A stretch of DNA of 64,000 nucleotides from Gammaproteobacteria bacterium (GCA_028293745.1 JAQGOF010000043.1:1-64000), one strand, 5' to 3'. Positions 1 to 10,293 are shown, numbered from the stretch's first letter. Made by a program: numbers and translations. Notes: a model not told the origin generated them from the sequence alone.

Positions 1-1119
1 GTCATTGTTGACATTCGAGAAGATCGTCGGCCGCACATAGTAGCCTTTGCTCAAGCCTTCCGGCCGCCCCTCGCCGCCCACGACGAGCTTTGCGCCCTCG
101 GCAATTCCCTGGGAGATGTAGCCCGCGATGCGCTCGAACTGGATCCTGGAGACGACCGGCCCGATGTCGGTCCCCTGCCCGGCGGGATCACCCACGGTCA
201 CCGTTTCGGCAACCTTCTTCGCGAGCGACTCCACTTCCGCCAGGCGATTCGCGGGTACCAGCATGCGCGTGGGGGCGTTGCACGACTGCCCCGAATTCTC
301 GAACACGTGCTTGACGCTCGCCTTGACGGCCCGCGCAAAGTCGGCATCGTCCAACAGGATGTTGGGAGATTTGCCGCCGAGCTCCTGGTGCACCCGCTTC
401 ACCGTGGGAGCCGCCAGCCTTGCGACTTCGGTGCCGGCTCGAGTCGAGCCGGTGAACGACACCATGTCGACGTCCGGATGAGAAGCGAGCGCCGCACCGA
501 CTTCGATGCCGGTTCCGTTGATGAGATTGAAAACGCCCGCGGGCACCCCGGCTTCGTGCATCACCTCCGCCCAGATGACGGCGCTGAATGGCGAGAATTC
601 GGATGGTTTCAGGATCATCGTGCAACCTGCGGCCAGCGCGGGTACAACCTTGGCTGCGACCTGGTTCATCGGCCAGTTCCACGGCGTGATCAGGGCGCAG
701 ACACCGACTGGTTCCAACACGAGCCGTGTGGAGCCGCGGCGCTCTTCGAACTCAAACGTCTCGAGCACGTCGAGCATCGCCTTGATATGACCAACACCTA
801 TGCCTGTCTGCGAGCCATTGGCGAGTTTGGCAGGCGCGCCCATTTCGTCCCGGATGGCGTTCGCGACATCGGCGTAGCGTTTCTTGTAAACGGTGAGGAT
901 GTTCTGCAGCAGGGCCCGCCGCTCCTCGCGAGTGGTCTGTGAGTACTCATCGAACGCGCGGCGCGCTGCCGCGACGGCGCGGTTCACATCCGACGCGCTC
1001 CCCATGGAGATCACGCCGGCGGGCTCTTCCGTCGCGGGATTGATGACTTTGAAGTCGTTCGGCGCAGCGGGATCGACCCACTGACCATCGATGTAAAACT
1101 TGCGGTATTCGTACGCCAT
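1..1119 (-). CDS. aldehyde dehydrogenase family protein (partial, C-terminus beyond window)
   Basis: Reverse-strand translation from ATG at 1119 gives MAYEYRKFYIDGQWVDP...PWNWPMNQ...VSFTGSTRAG...QELGGKSPNILLDDAD...NSGQSCNAPTRM, canonical ALDH motifs; frame open to position 1 so absent from the ORF list. Confidence 0.95.
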   Translation of the reverse strand, partial: MAYEYRKFYIDGQWVDPAAPNDFKVINPATEEPAGVISMGSASDVNRAVAAARRAFDEYSQTTREERRALLQNILTVYKKRYADVANAIRDEMGAPAKLANGSQTGIGVGHIKAMLDVLETFEFEERRGSTRLVLEPVGVCALITPWNWPMNQVAAKVVPALAAGCTMILKPSEFSPFSAVIWAEVMHEAGVPAGVFNLINGTGIEVGAALASHPDVDMVSFTGSTRAGTEVARLAAPTVKRVHQELGGKSPNILLDDADFARAVKASVKHVFENSGQSCNAPTRMLVPANRLAEVESLAKKVAETVTVGDPAGQGTDIGPVVSRIQFERIAGYISQGIAEGAKLVVGGEGRPEGLSKGYYVRPTIFSNVNND

Positions 1120-1193
1120 GACAGTCCTTACTACAGGCCCTTGCTTTCGAGGGTATCCTAAGTCTTCCCCCCGTTTCGGTCTATGAGGGTTCC

Positions 1194-2399
1194 ATGGCGC
1201 TCTTGAACGCCCTGAAGGGTTGGACACCGGCACAGAAAAGCGTGGTTACCGCGAGTTTTCTCGGCTGGGCGCTCGATGCTTTTGACTTCTTTCTGCTGGT
1301 GTTCGTCTTGAAGGACGTCGCGAGCGAGTTCGGGGTGGAGAAGAAGCAGGTCGCGGTGGCCATCACGCTGACCCTGGCCTGCAGGCCCTTGGGCGCATTC
1401 ATTTTCGGCCGCCTGGCAGACCGGTTCGGCCGCCGGCCGGTGCTGATGCTCGATGTCGGCCTGTACTCCCTGCTGGGCCTGGCCACGGCCTTCGCGCCCA
1501 GTCTCACGGTGTTCCTGGTAATTCGCGCCCTGTTCGGCATCGCCATGGGCGGTGAATGGGGAATTGGCGCCTCCCTGACCATGGAGTCGGTGAAGCCCGA
1601 AGCCCGGGGGATTGTCTCCGGTTTGCTGCAGTCAGGATATCCGACGGGTTATCTGCTGGCGTCCGTGGTCTACGCGGCGCTGTACAACACGATCGGCTGG
1701 CGGGGCATGTTCATGGTTGGTGCACTCCCAGCGCTGCTCGTGCTCTACATCCGGCGGAATGTCCCCGAGTCGCCGGCGTGGAACGCAGAACGGGCGCGCA
1801 CGGGCATTGTCACGGTTCTGCGCAAGCACTGGCGCGTCGCTGTCTACGGCATCCTGCTCATGACGGCTTTCAACTTTTTCAGCCACGGGACACAGGACAT
1901 CTATCCCACCTTTCTACAGGTGCAGCACGGGTTCAATGCGCACGAGACCGGGATCATCGCCATCATCTATAACTGCGGCGCCATTCTGGGCGGCTGGATT
2001 TTTGGTACGTGGAGCCAGGCCTCAGGCCGCCGCCGGACGATCATGATTGCCGCGGCATTATCGCTGCCGGTCGCCTACCTGTGGGCGTACTCGACGACCA
2101 TGACGGGGCTTGCCGTGGGCGCATTCCTCATGCAGGTCTGTGTGCAGGGAGCCTGGGGCGTGATCCCGGCACACCTGAACGAAATTTCGCCACCGGATGC
2201 CCGGGCTACCTTTCCTGGAACGATCTATCAGCTGGGTAACCTGATCGCCTCGTCCAACGCGGTTCTGCAGACGACGATTGCCGAGAACCACGGTGAAAAT
2301 TACGCTTTCGCGCTTGCCAGCGTTGCGGTGGCGGCGGCTGTTGCGATCGCAACGCTCGCAGCGATCGGGCGCGAGGCGCGTGATGTGAAGTTCAGTTAG
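1194..2399 (+). CDS. MFS transporter (sialate/aromatic acid-type)
   Basis: 401 aa, GRLADRFGRRPVLM MFS signature, 12-TM-like hydrophobicity. Confidence 0.9.
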   Translation: MALLNALKGWTPAQKSVVTASFLGWALDAFDFFLLVFVLKDVASEFGVEKKQVAVAITLTLACRPLGAFIFGRLADRFGRRPVLMLDVGLYSLLGLATAFAPSLTVFLVIRALFGIAMGGEWGIGASLTMESVKPEARGIVSGLLQSGYPTGYLLASVVYAALYNTIGWRGMFMVGALPALLVLYIRRNVPESPAWNAERARTGIVTVLRKHWRVAVYGILLMTAFNFFSHGTQDIYPTFLQVQHGFNAHETGIIAIIYNCGAILGGWIFGTWSQASGRRRTIMIAAALSLPVAYLWAYSTTMTGLAVGAFLMQVCVQGAWGVIPAHLNEISPPDARATFPGTIYQLGNLIASSNAVLQTTIAENHGENYAFALASVAVAAAVAIATLAAIGREARDVKFS

Positions 2400-2416
2400 G
2401 CACGGGCGGAACAGCG

Positions 2417-2944
2417 TCAGCGTTTACTGAAGTCTGCCGCAATCAGCTCACGAATGCGCACGCGCAACGGCTCATCGATGGGTGTCTGCTCGAGCAGCGA
2501 TAGCAGCTTCTCCTGCAAAACTATCCGTCGGCGCGCGAGCTCGCGGGTAAAGGCGAGGTCCTTCTCTCGCGCGGCAACATATTTCGCTATCGCGAGGTCG
2601 TGCGGCTCGAGACATAGCCCCCTGACACCTCCAGTGTCGCCAGCGGGCAAGTTGACCAGCCGGCCCTTCCACCCTTTCGGCAGGGTGGCGGTCTTCTCGT
2701 CGACAGGATCGACATAGAAACCAAAGCTTTCGTGAAACGGAGAGTCAACGCCGATCACGTTGAGCCATGCCGCACGATCAGTGTCCTTTGTCGCGATGAG
2801 ATCGACCTCGAACGAAGTCAGGATTTCGTCAGCGACGTCCGGGTACTTGCCATGGAGGGATTGGCTACCGATGATGATGAATTGCTTCTCGCCGGTGATG
2901 CGTCCAGCCGCAAGCAGTGCGTGGTCAACCTGCTGCTTCTTCAT
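2417..2944 (-). CDS. DUF6036-type nucleotidyltransferase-like protein
   Basis: IIIGSQSLHGKYPDVADEILTSFEVDLIATKD (G-S...D-x-D nucleotidyltransferase-like core) and LxxHDLAIAKYVAAREKD; overlaps upstream AbrB-like gene. Confidence 0.65.
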   Translation of the reverse strand: MKKQQVDHALLAAGRITGEKQFIIIGSQSLHGKYPDVADEILTSFEVDLIATKDTDRAAWLNVIGVDSPFHESFGFYVDPVDEKTATLPKGWKGRLVNLPAGDTGGVRGLCLEPHDLAIAKYVAAREKDLAFTRELARRRIVLQEKLLSLLEQTPIDEPLRVRIRELIAADFSKR

Positions 2945-3365
2945 TGAGCTTCCTCACCTCATCTTTGGCAAGCAAGCCGACAAACGGCGCCGACTGTCGA
3001 AGTCGGATCGCGTTCTCGTCACGTCCGAGCATTGCTGCGAAGAGCTTTCCATCGTCCTCGGCGCGGGCGATCTCCTGCCATTCCCGGTAGGCTTCTCCCC
3101 AGACACCCTGACCCTTCCAGCGATGCAGGTTCGCAAGAATCTGCGCCCGAATCTCGCGTGGCGTGAATCTCCGCACGACCGCAAGGGAAAGCGCTCTTCT
3201 ATGCTCATCCAACTCCTGATGAGTAAATCCGCCGCGAGCCGGCGGATGGAGCCCTCGTTCGGTCAGGTTCAGTGAATCGCCCTCCCGCAGGCCCCATGAC
3301 TCGAGCGTCGTCTTCGGCAGCAGTATCCCCAAGGAATTGCCGATACGTCGTAACGGTACCTTCAT
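2925..3365 (-). CDS. AbrB/MazE-like DNA-binding protein with ~100 aa C-terminal extension (putative antitoxin)
   Basis: MKVPLRRIGNSLGILLPKTTLESWGLREGDSLNLTE is a SpoVT-AbrB fold N-terminus; 20 bp overlap with downstream NTase. Confidence 0.7.
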   Translation of the reverse strand: MKVPLRRIGNSLGILLPKTTLESWGLREGDSLNLTERGLHPPARGGFTHQELDEHRRALSLAVVRRFTPREIRAQILANLHRWKGQGVWGEAYREWQEIARAEDDGKLFAAMLGRDENAIRLRQSAPFVGLLAKDEVRKLNEEAAG

Positions 3366-3374
3366 ATCGAAATT

Positions 3375-3386
3375 ATAACGAGTTAT
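3375..3386. promoter_or_regulatory. inverted repeat ATAAC-GA-GTTAT, candidate operator of the AbrB/NTase pair
   Basis: AT-rich dyad 10 bp upstream of the AbrB-like start codon. Confidence 0.4.
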
Positions 3387-3483
3387 TACATCGTGTCAAA
3401 CGCCCTCTGTCGCCAAAATAAGGCTCTTGGTCGAGGCCGTACTCGGCGAGGCTGGGAAATCGGGTAGAGTCGCCGGTCTGAAA

Positions 3484-4752
3484 ATGAACGACATTGCTAC
3501 GAACGCCGAAGTGACGCCCGCGCTGCCGAAGGGCGGCCCCCGCAAGGCAGCGGTTCTCTTCATCTTCGCCACTGCGCTGATGGACGTCATCAGTCTCGGC
3601 ATCATGATTCCGGTGCTTCCGAACCTCGTGAAACAGTTCGCCGGCGGTGATACGGCGCTCGCTGCCCAGTACACCATGGCCTTCGCCCTCACCTGGGGCC
3701 TGATGCAGTTCTTCTTCGGACCCATCGTGGGCATGCTATCGGACCGGTTCGGGCGGCGCCCGGTGCTCCTGATGTCCATCTTCGGCCTGGGAGTGGACTA
3801 CGTGTTCATGGCCCTGGCGCCAACCTTGAACTGGCTCTTCGTGGGACGTGTGATCAACGGTATCACCTCAGCCAGCTTCTCCACGGCCAATGCATATGTG
3901 GCCGACGTCACCGTCCCGCAGGAGCGCGCCAAGGCCTTCGGAATGTTGGGAGCGGCTTTCGGAGTCGGATTTCTGATCGGGCCCGCCATCGGCGGTGCGC
4001 TCGGCAACATCAACCTGCGGCTTCCATTCTGGGCGGCCGCGGGACTTGCTCTGTGCAATTGGCTCTATGGATTCTTCGTGCTGCCGGAGTCACTACCGCC
4101 CTCCCGGCGCACAGCGTCATTGAACTGGCGGCGAGCCAACCCCGTGGGTGCGCTCGAGTTTCTTCGTGAGCGCAGGAACCTGCTGGGCCTCATATCCATC
4201 AACGTTCTGTACCTCTTTGCTCACAACGTATTTCCCAGCATCTTCGTGCTCTATGTTGGTTACCGGTTCAACTGGGGGCCGTTCGCAGCTGCGGCAATGC
4301 TCATCGCCACCGGACTGACCAGCATTCTCGTACAGACTTTGGTCGTCGGCCGCGTGGTCAAGGCCATCGGAGAGCGCGGAGCCCTGCTGATCGGGCTGAT
4401 CAGCGCCATCCTGGGCTTCATTGCGTACGCGCTGGCCTCAACGCCGCAGTGGTTCTTCGTTGGCGTCCCGCTCGCTGCACTTTCCGCGTTGATCATGCCC
4501 GGCCTTCAGAGCCTCATGTCGCGGCGGGTAGCGGGAAACGAGCAAGGCCGGCTGCAGGGCTTGAACTCAGCCTTGATGGGGTTGACGGCCATCTTCGGTC
4601 CGTTGCTTTACTTATCCACCCTGGCGTTCGCGGTCCGGCATGATGCGCAACTGCACCAGCCGGGACTACCCGTGATGATTGCGGCGGGGTTCTGCGCAGC
4701 GGCGCTGGTATTGGCCGTGTTTGTAGCCAAGCCCGTCGCGGACGTGCACTGA
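3484..4752 (+). CDS. TetA-like MFS transporter (TCR family)
   Basis: IFATALMDVISLGIMIPVLPNLVKQFAGG...GMLSDRFGRRPVLL...ANAYVADVT; start set at ATG 3484. Confidence 0.85.
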   Translation: MNDIATNAEVTPALPKGGPRKAAVLFIFATALMDVISLGIMIPVLPNLVKQFAGGDTALAAQYTMAFALTWGLMQFFFGPIVGMLSDRFGRRPVLLMSIFGLGVDYVFMALAPTLNWLFVGRVINGITSASFSTANAYVADVTVPQERAKAFGMLGAAFGVGFLIGPAIGGALGNINLRLPFWAAAGLALCNWLYGFFVLPESLPPSRRTASLNWRRANPVGALEFLRERRNLLGLISINVLYLFAHNVFPSIFVLYVGYRFNWGPFAAAAMLIATGLTSILVQTLVVGRVVKAIGERGALLIGLISAILGFIAYALASTPQWFFVGVPLAALSALIMPGLQSLMSRRVAGNEQGRLQGLNSALMGLTAIFGPLLYLSTLAFAVRHDAQLHQPGLPVMIAAGFCAAALVLAVFVAKPVADVH

Positions 4753-6638
4753 TCGCATTCCGGCCGTGCGCCAGGGTGATCGGCGGGCGGCGAAGTTGCA
4801 AGCCAGCGTTCCACCTTCTCCTGGAGGATCTGCAGCGGCATGCTGCCGCCAGCCAGGATCTGATCATGGAACGCCTTGATGTCGAACCTGGACCCCAGGC
4901 GCTTGTGTGCGCGATCGCGGAGCGCGAGAATCCGGAGCTCGCCAATCTTGTATGACAGAGCCTGTCCCGGGTACGCGGCGTATCGCTCCACTTCGGCGGC
5001 GGCCTGCGCGTCGGTCATGGAGGAATGTTCCGTCATCCAACGGACACCTTGCTCGATGCTCCAACCCATCTCGTGGATGCCGGTGTCGATGACGAGGCGA
5101 TTCGCGCGCAGGATGGCGTAGTTGAGATGGCCGTAGCGTTGCCATGGATCCGAGTAGAAGCCCATCTCCTCGCCCAGCGACTCGGCGTACAATCCCCAGC
5201 CCTCGACGTACGCGTTCGTGGAATCAAAGCGACGGAACGACGGCAGATCCTGCCGTTCCTGAGCGATTGACGTCTGCAAGTGATGCCCCGGAAGGCCCTC
5301 GTGCAACGAGATCGTCAGAAGATTGAATTTGTCCTGCACCCCCGGAGCGTAGACGTTGATCCACAGGATGCCGGGACGCGAGCCATCCGCAGCCGCGGGC
5401 GAGTAATAGCCGTTGTCGCGCGACTGTTTGTATGAGTCAGGCAGGGCGCGTACCTCGTACGGTGCCTTGGGCAACACGCCGAACAGCGCCGGCAGGTGGC
5501 CAATGATGCGCTCACGAGCGCTCTGAAACGCCGGCAGCACGTCTTCGGGCCTGTCAAAGTGTTGCCCTGGATCAGCGCGAACATGCGCAAAAAACCTTTG
5601 CAGGGTGCCTTTGACCCCAACCGCCGCCTGGATGTGCGACAACTGCGCCGAGATCTGCCTGACCTGCTCCAGGCCCAGCTCGTGGATCGCGCGCGGCGCC
5701 ATATCAGTGGTCGTGTGATAGCGAACATAGTAACGATAGAGATCCTTACCACCCTGCAGGCCTCCCAGTCCCACCGATTGTCGCGCGTGCGGCGCGTAGT
5801 CTTTGGCGAGGTAGTCGTGCAGTCGCTGATAGGCAGGTTGGATAACCTGCGCGATCTTGACCCGGTAGGCCTGCGACAGCCGTTTGCGGTCAGCCTGCGG
5901 GAATTCGGCCGGCAGTGCCTCGATCGGATGCCAGAACTGGGTGCGCTCGGGAGCGATCTTCAGGTGGACCTCGAGCTGCGGCAGCATTCTCTCGACGATG
6001 ACCGCCGGTAGGACGATACCCTGTGCAACACCCTCACGCAGGCGTTTGATGGCGGCATCGACCCACCGCGAAAAACCATCCGCGCGCAGCAGAGCCTTGT
6101 CGTAGTCGCTGACTGTTTTGTAGAGAAAGGCGCCCGAGCCTGCTGCCTCCACCGCGTATTGAACGTGCAGCCCCTCAAACTGATTCAGGGGCATGAGCCT
6201 GGCAATTTCAAACGACCGGCTGGCGTAGAAGGCGAGGTCGCTGTCGAGCTTGTAACGCAGCATGCGGTAGCTGACCTGATCCTCCTCCGGGAGCAGCGCC
6301 GGATCGAACCCGGCCAACGCATCGGAATAGTGCTGTAACATCCGCAGCATCTGCGCGCGCCAGGCGTCGTTGAGCGAATCGTCGAAGCGTTCCTCGGACG
6401 AATAGTCACCCACCGCGAGCGCGAGGCCGGGGTTCAGATGTAGAAAGTCCTTCCAGTAGTCCTCGAGCAAGGCGCGAAAGGATGACTGCATGGAGGCGAT
6501 CCCGACGGTGAACGTCGTCGCGGTTTGTCCTGCGCGTGGTGTGCAGACGGAGACGAACGCCGCGGCCAGCAGCCAGGTGTGGAAACGTACCCCCTTCCCC
6601 CCGGTGCGGCTCTGATTCAATAATGACAGCCACAACAT
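4608..6638 (-). CDS. DUF885 family protein, exported
   Basis: SLHEGLPGHHLQTSIAQE, YVEGWGLYAESLGEEMGFY motifs of DUF885; signal-like N-terminus. Confidence 0.85.
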   Translation of the reverse strand: MLWLSLLNQSRTGGKGVRFHTWLLAAAFVSVCTPRAGQTATTFTVGIASMQSSFRALLEDYWKDFLHLNPGLALAVGDYSSEERFDDSLNDAWRAQMLRMLQHYSDALAGFDPALLPEEDQVSYRMLRYKLDSDLAFYASRSFEIARLMPLNQFEGLHVQYAVEAAGSGAFLYKTVSDYDKALLRADGFSRWVDAAIKRLREGVAQGIVLPAVIVERMLPQLEVHLKIAPERTQFWHPIEALPAEFPQADRKRLSQAYRVKIAQVIQPAYQRLHDYLAKDYAPHARQSVGLGGLQGGKDLYRYYVRYHTTTDMAPRAIHELGLEQVRQISAQLSHIQAAVGVKGTLQRFFAHVRADPGQHFDRPEDVLPAFQSARERIIGHLPALFGVLPKAPYEVRALPDSYKQSRDNGYYSPAAADGSRPGILWINVYAPGVQDKFNLLTISLHEGLPGHHLQTSIAQERQDLPSFRRFDSTNAYVEGWGLYAESLGEEMGFYSDPWQRYGHLNYAILRANRLVIDTGIHEMGWSIEQGVRWMTEHSSMTDAQAAAEVERYAAYPGQALSYKIGELRILALRDRAHKRLGSRFDIKAFHDQILAGGSMPLQILQEKVERWLATSPPADHPGARPECDQCTSATGLATNTANTSAAAQNPAAIITGSPGWCSCASCRTANARVDK

Positions 6639-6680
6639 AAATCGGTCCAGCTCCAGCTTACCTTCAGGTAAGGAGTTTGC

Positions 6681-9050
6681 ATGAAACTCGCGAGACTCCA
6701 AGCATCACTTGCGCTGGGACTGGTCTGTGTCGGGGCCGCCCGCGCCGCGGACGAATCGGGCCCACCCGGCGCCCTGGAAGAGGTCGTAGTCACTGCGCAG
6801 AAGCGCGCGCAGAACGCCCAGGATGTCGGCATCTCCATCTCGGCGATCTCAGGCACCGACCTGCAGTCGCTCGGAGCCGTCGCGGCCACCGACATCACGA
6901 AGTCCATGCCGGCTGTCGTCATGACGCAGCCCAACGGGCCCTCTTCATTCTCCCTCTCCATTCGCGGAGTCACGCAGAATGACTTTGCCGACCACCAGGA
7001 GAGTCCGGCGGCCATTTATATTGACGAAGTGTATGTCAGCCAGATGGCCGGTCTCGCCTTCTCGCTGTTCGACATGGAGCGTGTCGAGGTCCTGCGTGGG
7101 CCGCAAGGGACGCTGTTCGGACGCAACGCGACGGGCGGCCTGGCGAATTTCATCACGCGGAAGCCGACTGACGCCCAGGAGGGCTATGTCGACGTCACGT
7201 TTGGCGAGCGCAACCTGACTCGGATCGAAGGTGCGATGAATTCGCCGCTGGTGGACGGCGTCGATGCGCGCATTGCGTTCGAGTCAAATCACTATGATCC
7301 ACTGTTCAAGAATGTCGCCGGCGGTGCGGCCGATGCGGAGAACGGCAACGATTGGGCGCTGCGCGGCGAGTTGCTGTTCAAGCTGCCAGCAGACTCGCAG
7401 CTGCTCGTTACCGGACGCTACGCCCGCGAGGATGTTCACGCTGGCTCATGGGAAGTACGTGCAACTTACAATGTTGGTCCCGGGGTAGACGCCTTCCTGC
7501 CGGCGAACCAGGATCACTACGGCACCTGTCCGGGGTGTAACGCCAGCGGCGTGCCCAACAGCGGCCCGTTCACGATCCGCGACAACATCAGTGGCTTTGC
7601 GAAGATCAAGACCTCCGGCATCAGCGCGAAATACACTCAGGATCTGGCCGGTGCCACTCTGAACGTGATCGGTGATTTCTCGCGCCTGAACAAGGACTAC
7701 CAGGAAGACTCCGACGCCTCTCCGAGCACCCTGTTCGAGTTTTTCAACGGCAGCAAGGTCAGCCAGGAGTCGCTGGAAATACGCCTGAACGGGGGCGATA
7801 AGACATTGAACTGGACCGCGGGGCTGTATGGCCTGAGGATCGATGGTCATTACTACGAAGGCTATATCGGTCCGGCGTTCTTTGCGGCCCAGGAGTTTGT
7901 ATCTCCCGCCAATCCGAACAATGCGTGCTTCCCGCCGGAGGGCGCCTGGCCTTATGGAAATTGCGCCAACTACTATCGCGATGGAGGAGTCCCGGGTGCC
8001 GATGGCGGCGTTCCCGGCACGCGCTCACCCTATCAGCTGCTGACCAAGTCCTATGCAGCCTTTGGACAGGTGGAGTACCGCCTCACGGATCTGATCGGAC
8101 TGACCCTTGGTGCCCGCGTCACTCGCGATCAGAAGGATTACCACTTCAGCTGGTACCCGTACGAGTTCTTCCCTGCGGACCCGTTCAACAAGATCACCGT
8201 CCTGACACCTGCGCAGATTCCGGAAATCGCCAACACGCTGTTCGACTATCGGAACAGCCTCTCTGCCACACTGGTCAGCGGTAAGGCACAAGTTGACTTT
8301 CATCTGTCGGACAGCTTACTCGCATACGTCAGCTATAACCGGGGCGTCAAGGGCGGCGGCTTTACCGCTCCGTTGTTCCCGATCACCATCAGCGACGTGC
8401 GGACACTCGAGTTCCACCCCGAGAAACTGTCTTCCTACGAAGTCGGCATCAAATCGGAGTTCCTCGAGCACACGCTGCGGGTCAATGCGGCCGCTTACTA
8501 TTACGACTACCACGACTACCAGGCGCTGGTGTACCCGGTTGCCCTCGAGCAGCTCATTGTGAATGCCGATGCCAGGCACGAGGGGGCGGAAGCGGACATC
8601 ACGTGGGTTCCCAACCCGTCCTGGCGCATCGGCTTCGGTGCCGCGTACGTCGACGCGATCGTCAAGGATGTCGACGCGCGCGGCACGGGAGTAAAGGCGG
8701 ACTATGTGCCGCCAAACGCGCCGCGCTGGAGCGCAAATGCCCTTGCGCGCTATACCCTGCCCGTCGGGCCCGGCTCGCTGTCGTTGCAACTAGACGGCAA
8801 TTACATGACCCGCTTCTGGTTCAACCTGTCGGATCTGCCCGTGGTCGAACAGGGCGGATTCGGGGTGGGGAACGTGCGCCTGTTCTGGAGCCCGTCGAGC
8901 GGCAAGTATGAGGTTGGGGCCGCCGTCGAAAACGTCACCGACAAGCACTATGGTGTGATGGGTTTCGACAACACCGGAGTCAACGGCCTCGCCCAGCTCT
9001 ATCCGGGCAATCCACGCTGGTGGAAGGCCCACGTGATCTATCACTTCTAG
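6681..9050 (+). CDS. TonB-dependent receptor
   Basis: Signal peptide, LEEVVVTAQKRAQ TonB box/plug, VEVLRGPQGTLFGRNATGG, C-terminal YHF. Confidence 0.95.
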   Translation: MKLARLQASLALGLVCVGAARAADESGPPGALEEVVVTAQKRAQNAQDVGISISAISGTDLQSLGAVAATDITKSMPAVVMTQPNGPSSFSLSIRGVTQNDFADHQESPAAIYIDEVYVSQMAGLAFSLFDMERVEVLRGPQGTLFGRNATGGLANFITRKPTDAQEGYVDVTFGERNLTRIEGAMNSPLVDGVDARIAFESNHYDPLFKNVAGGAADAENGNDWALRGELLFKLPADSQLLVTGRYAREDVHAGSWEVRATYNVGPGVDAFLPANQDHYGTCPGCNASGVPNSGPFTIRDNISGFAKIKTSGISAKYTQDLAGATLNVIGDFSRLNKDYQEDSDASPSTLFEFFNGSKVSQESLEIRLNGGDKTLNWTAGLYGLRIDGHYYEGYIGPAFFAAQEFVSPANPNNACFPPEGAWPYGNCANYYRDGGVPGADGGVPGTRSPYQLLTKSYAAFGQVEYRLTDLIGLTLGARVTRDQKDYHFSWYPYEFFPADPFNKITVLTPAQIPEIANTLFDYRNSLSATLVSGKAQVDFHLSDSLLAYVSYNRGVKGGGFTAPLFPITISDVRTLEFHPEKLSSYEVGIKSEFLEHTLRVNAAAYYYDYHDYQALVYPVALEQLIVNADARHEGAEADITWVPNPSWRIGFGAAYVDAIVKDVDARGTGVKADYVPPNAPRWSANALARYTLPVGPGSLSLQLDGNYMTRFWFNLSDLPVVEQGGFGVGNVRLFWSPSSGKYEVGAAVENVTDKHYGVMGFDNTGVNGLAQLYPGNPRWWKAHVIYHF

Positions 9051-9061
9051 CGAGTTTTCAC

Positions 9062-9880
9062 ATGTTGAACAGCAGATTCGTCGCGACCCTGGCCGCGCTC
9101 ACGGCGGCGCTATCCACCTTCGTCCCGGTCGCGCGCGCGGACACGCAGCCAGACCTGATTAACATCTACACGACGCTCTCGAGCAAGCGCTTCATCGACC
9201 TGACCCACACATTCGGTGTCGATACACCGCACTGGAAGGGGTTCGGCGAGATGAAGGTGCGGACGCTGTACACCATCAAGAAGGATGGATTTCACGTTGA
9301 GGAGTTCTGTCACGTTGGCCAGTGGGGAACGCATGTCGATCCACCAGCGCACTTCCATGAGGGCCTGAAGAGCGTGGATCAGATCGATCCGAAGGACATG
9401 CTGATGCCCTTGGTGGTGCTGGACGTCCACGAGAAAGTCGCCAGGAATCCCGACTATGTCCTGTCGCTGGACGATGTCCGAGCTTGGGAAACGCGCCATG
9501 GGCGCATCCCTGCGCATGCATTCGTCGCCATGCGGACCGACTGGTCGAAGCGCTGGCCAAATGATGCCAGCATGCAGAACAAGGACGCCAAGGGCGTCGC
9601 GCACTACCCCGGATGGAGCATGGCCGTGTTGAAGCTGCTGTACGAAGATCGGCACATCGCCGCCTCGGGGCACGAGACGACCGATACGGATCCGGGTGTG
9701 GCAACGACCAAAGACGACTATTCTCTCGAGTCCTATGTGCTGGGCACGAACCACTACCAGATCGAAATGCTGGCGAACCTTGACCAAGTGCCCGAATTCG
9801 GCGCACTCGTCATGGTGGCATTTCCCAAGCCGGCCAACGGCAGTGGCTTTCCCGCACGCGTGATTGCCATCGTCCCTTGA
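9062..9880 (+). CDS. cyclase family protein (kynurenine formamidase-like), signal peptide
   Basis: RFIDLTHTFGVDTPHW ... GQWGTHVDPPAHF metal-binding HxGTHxDxPxH motif; signal peptide. Confidence 0.85.
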   Translation: MLNSRFVATLAALTAALSTFVPVARADTQPDLINIYTTLSSKRFIDLTHTFGVDTPHWKGFGEMKVRTLYTIKKDGFHVEEFCHVGQWGTHVDPPAHFHEGLKSVDQIDPKDMLMPLVVLDVHEKVARNPDYVLSLDDVRAWETRHGRIPAHAFVAMRTDWSKRWPNDASMQNKDAKGVAHYPGWSMAVLKLLYEDRHIAASGHETTDTDPGVATTKDDYSLESYVLGTNHYQIEMLANLDQVPEFGALVMVAFPKPANGSGFPARVIAIVP

Positions 9881-9892
9881 GAAGAGGCCAAG

Positions 9893-10291
9893 ATGACTGC
9901 CAAAGATGTTTCCCCGCCCATCGACACCCGCGCTGTGCAACATTTCCGCTGGGAGCAGATGCCGGCCGAGCCATTGAAGGGCGGCATATCGCGCAAGCTG
10001 ATCACCTCAGAGCGCATGATGATCGCGCACGTCTACTTCAAAAAAGGCGACGATGTGCCGCAGCACTTCCATGAGAACGAGCAGCTGACCTATATCCTGG
10101 AGGGAGCGCTGCATTTCTGGTTTGGCCCCGATGGATCGCAGCAGATCACGGTGCGTGCCGGTGAGGTCGTGGTGATCCCTTCGAACGTGTTGCATCGTGC
10201 ATTGGCGCTGGAGGACACGCTCGACGTCGATGTGTTTTGTCCGCCGCGGCAGGACTGGTTGGCTGGCACTGATGCGTACCTGAGAGGCTGA
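9893..10291 (+). CDS. cupin domain protein
   Basis: DDVPQHFHENEQLTYILEGALHFWFG and VVIPSNVLHRALALEDT cupin motifs. Confidence 0.9.
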   Translation: MTAKDVSPPIDTRAVQHFRWEQMPAEPLKGGISRKLITSERMMIAHVYFKKGDDVPQHFHENEQLTYILEGALHFWFGPDGSQQITVRAGEVVVIPSNVLHRALALEDTLDVDVFCPPRQDWLAGTDAYLRG

Positions 10292-10293
10292 GC

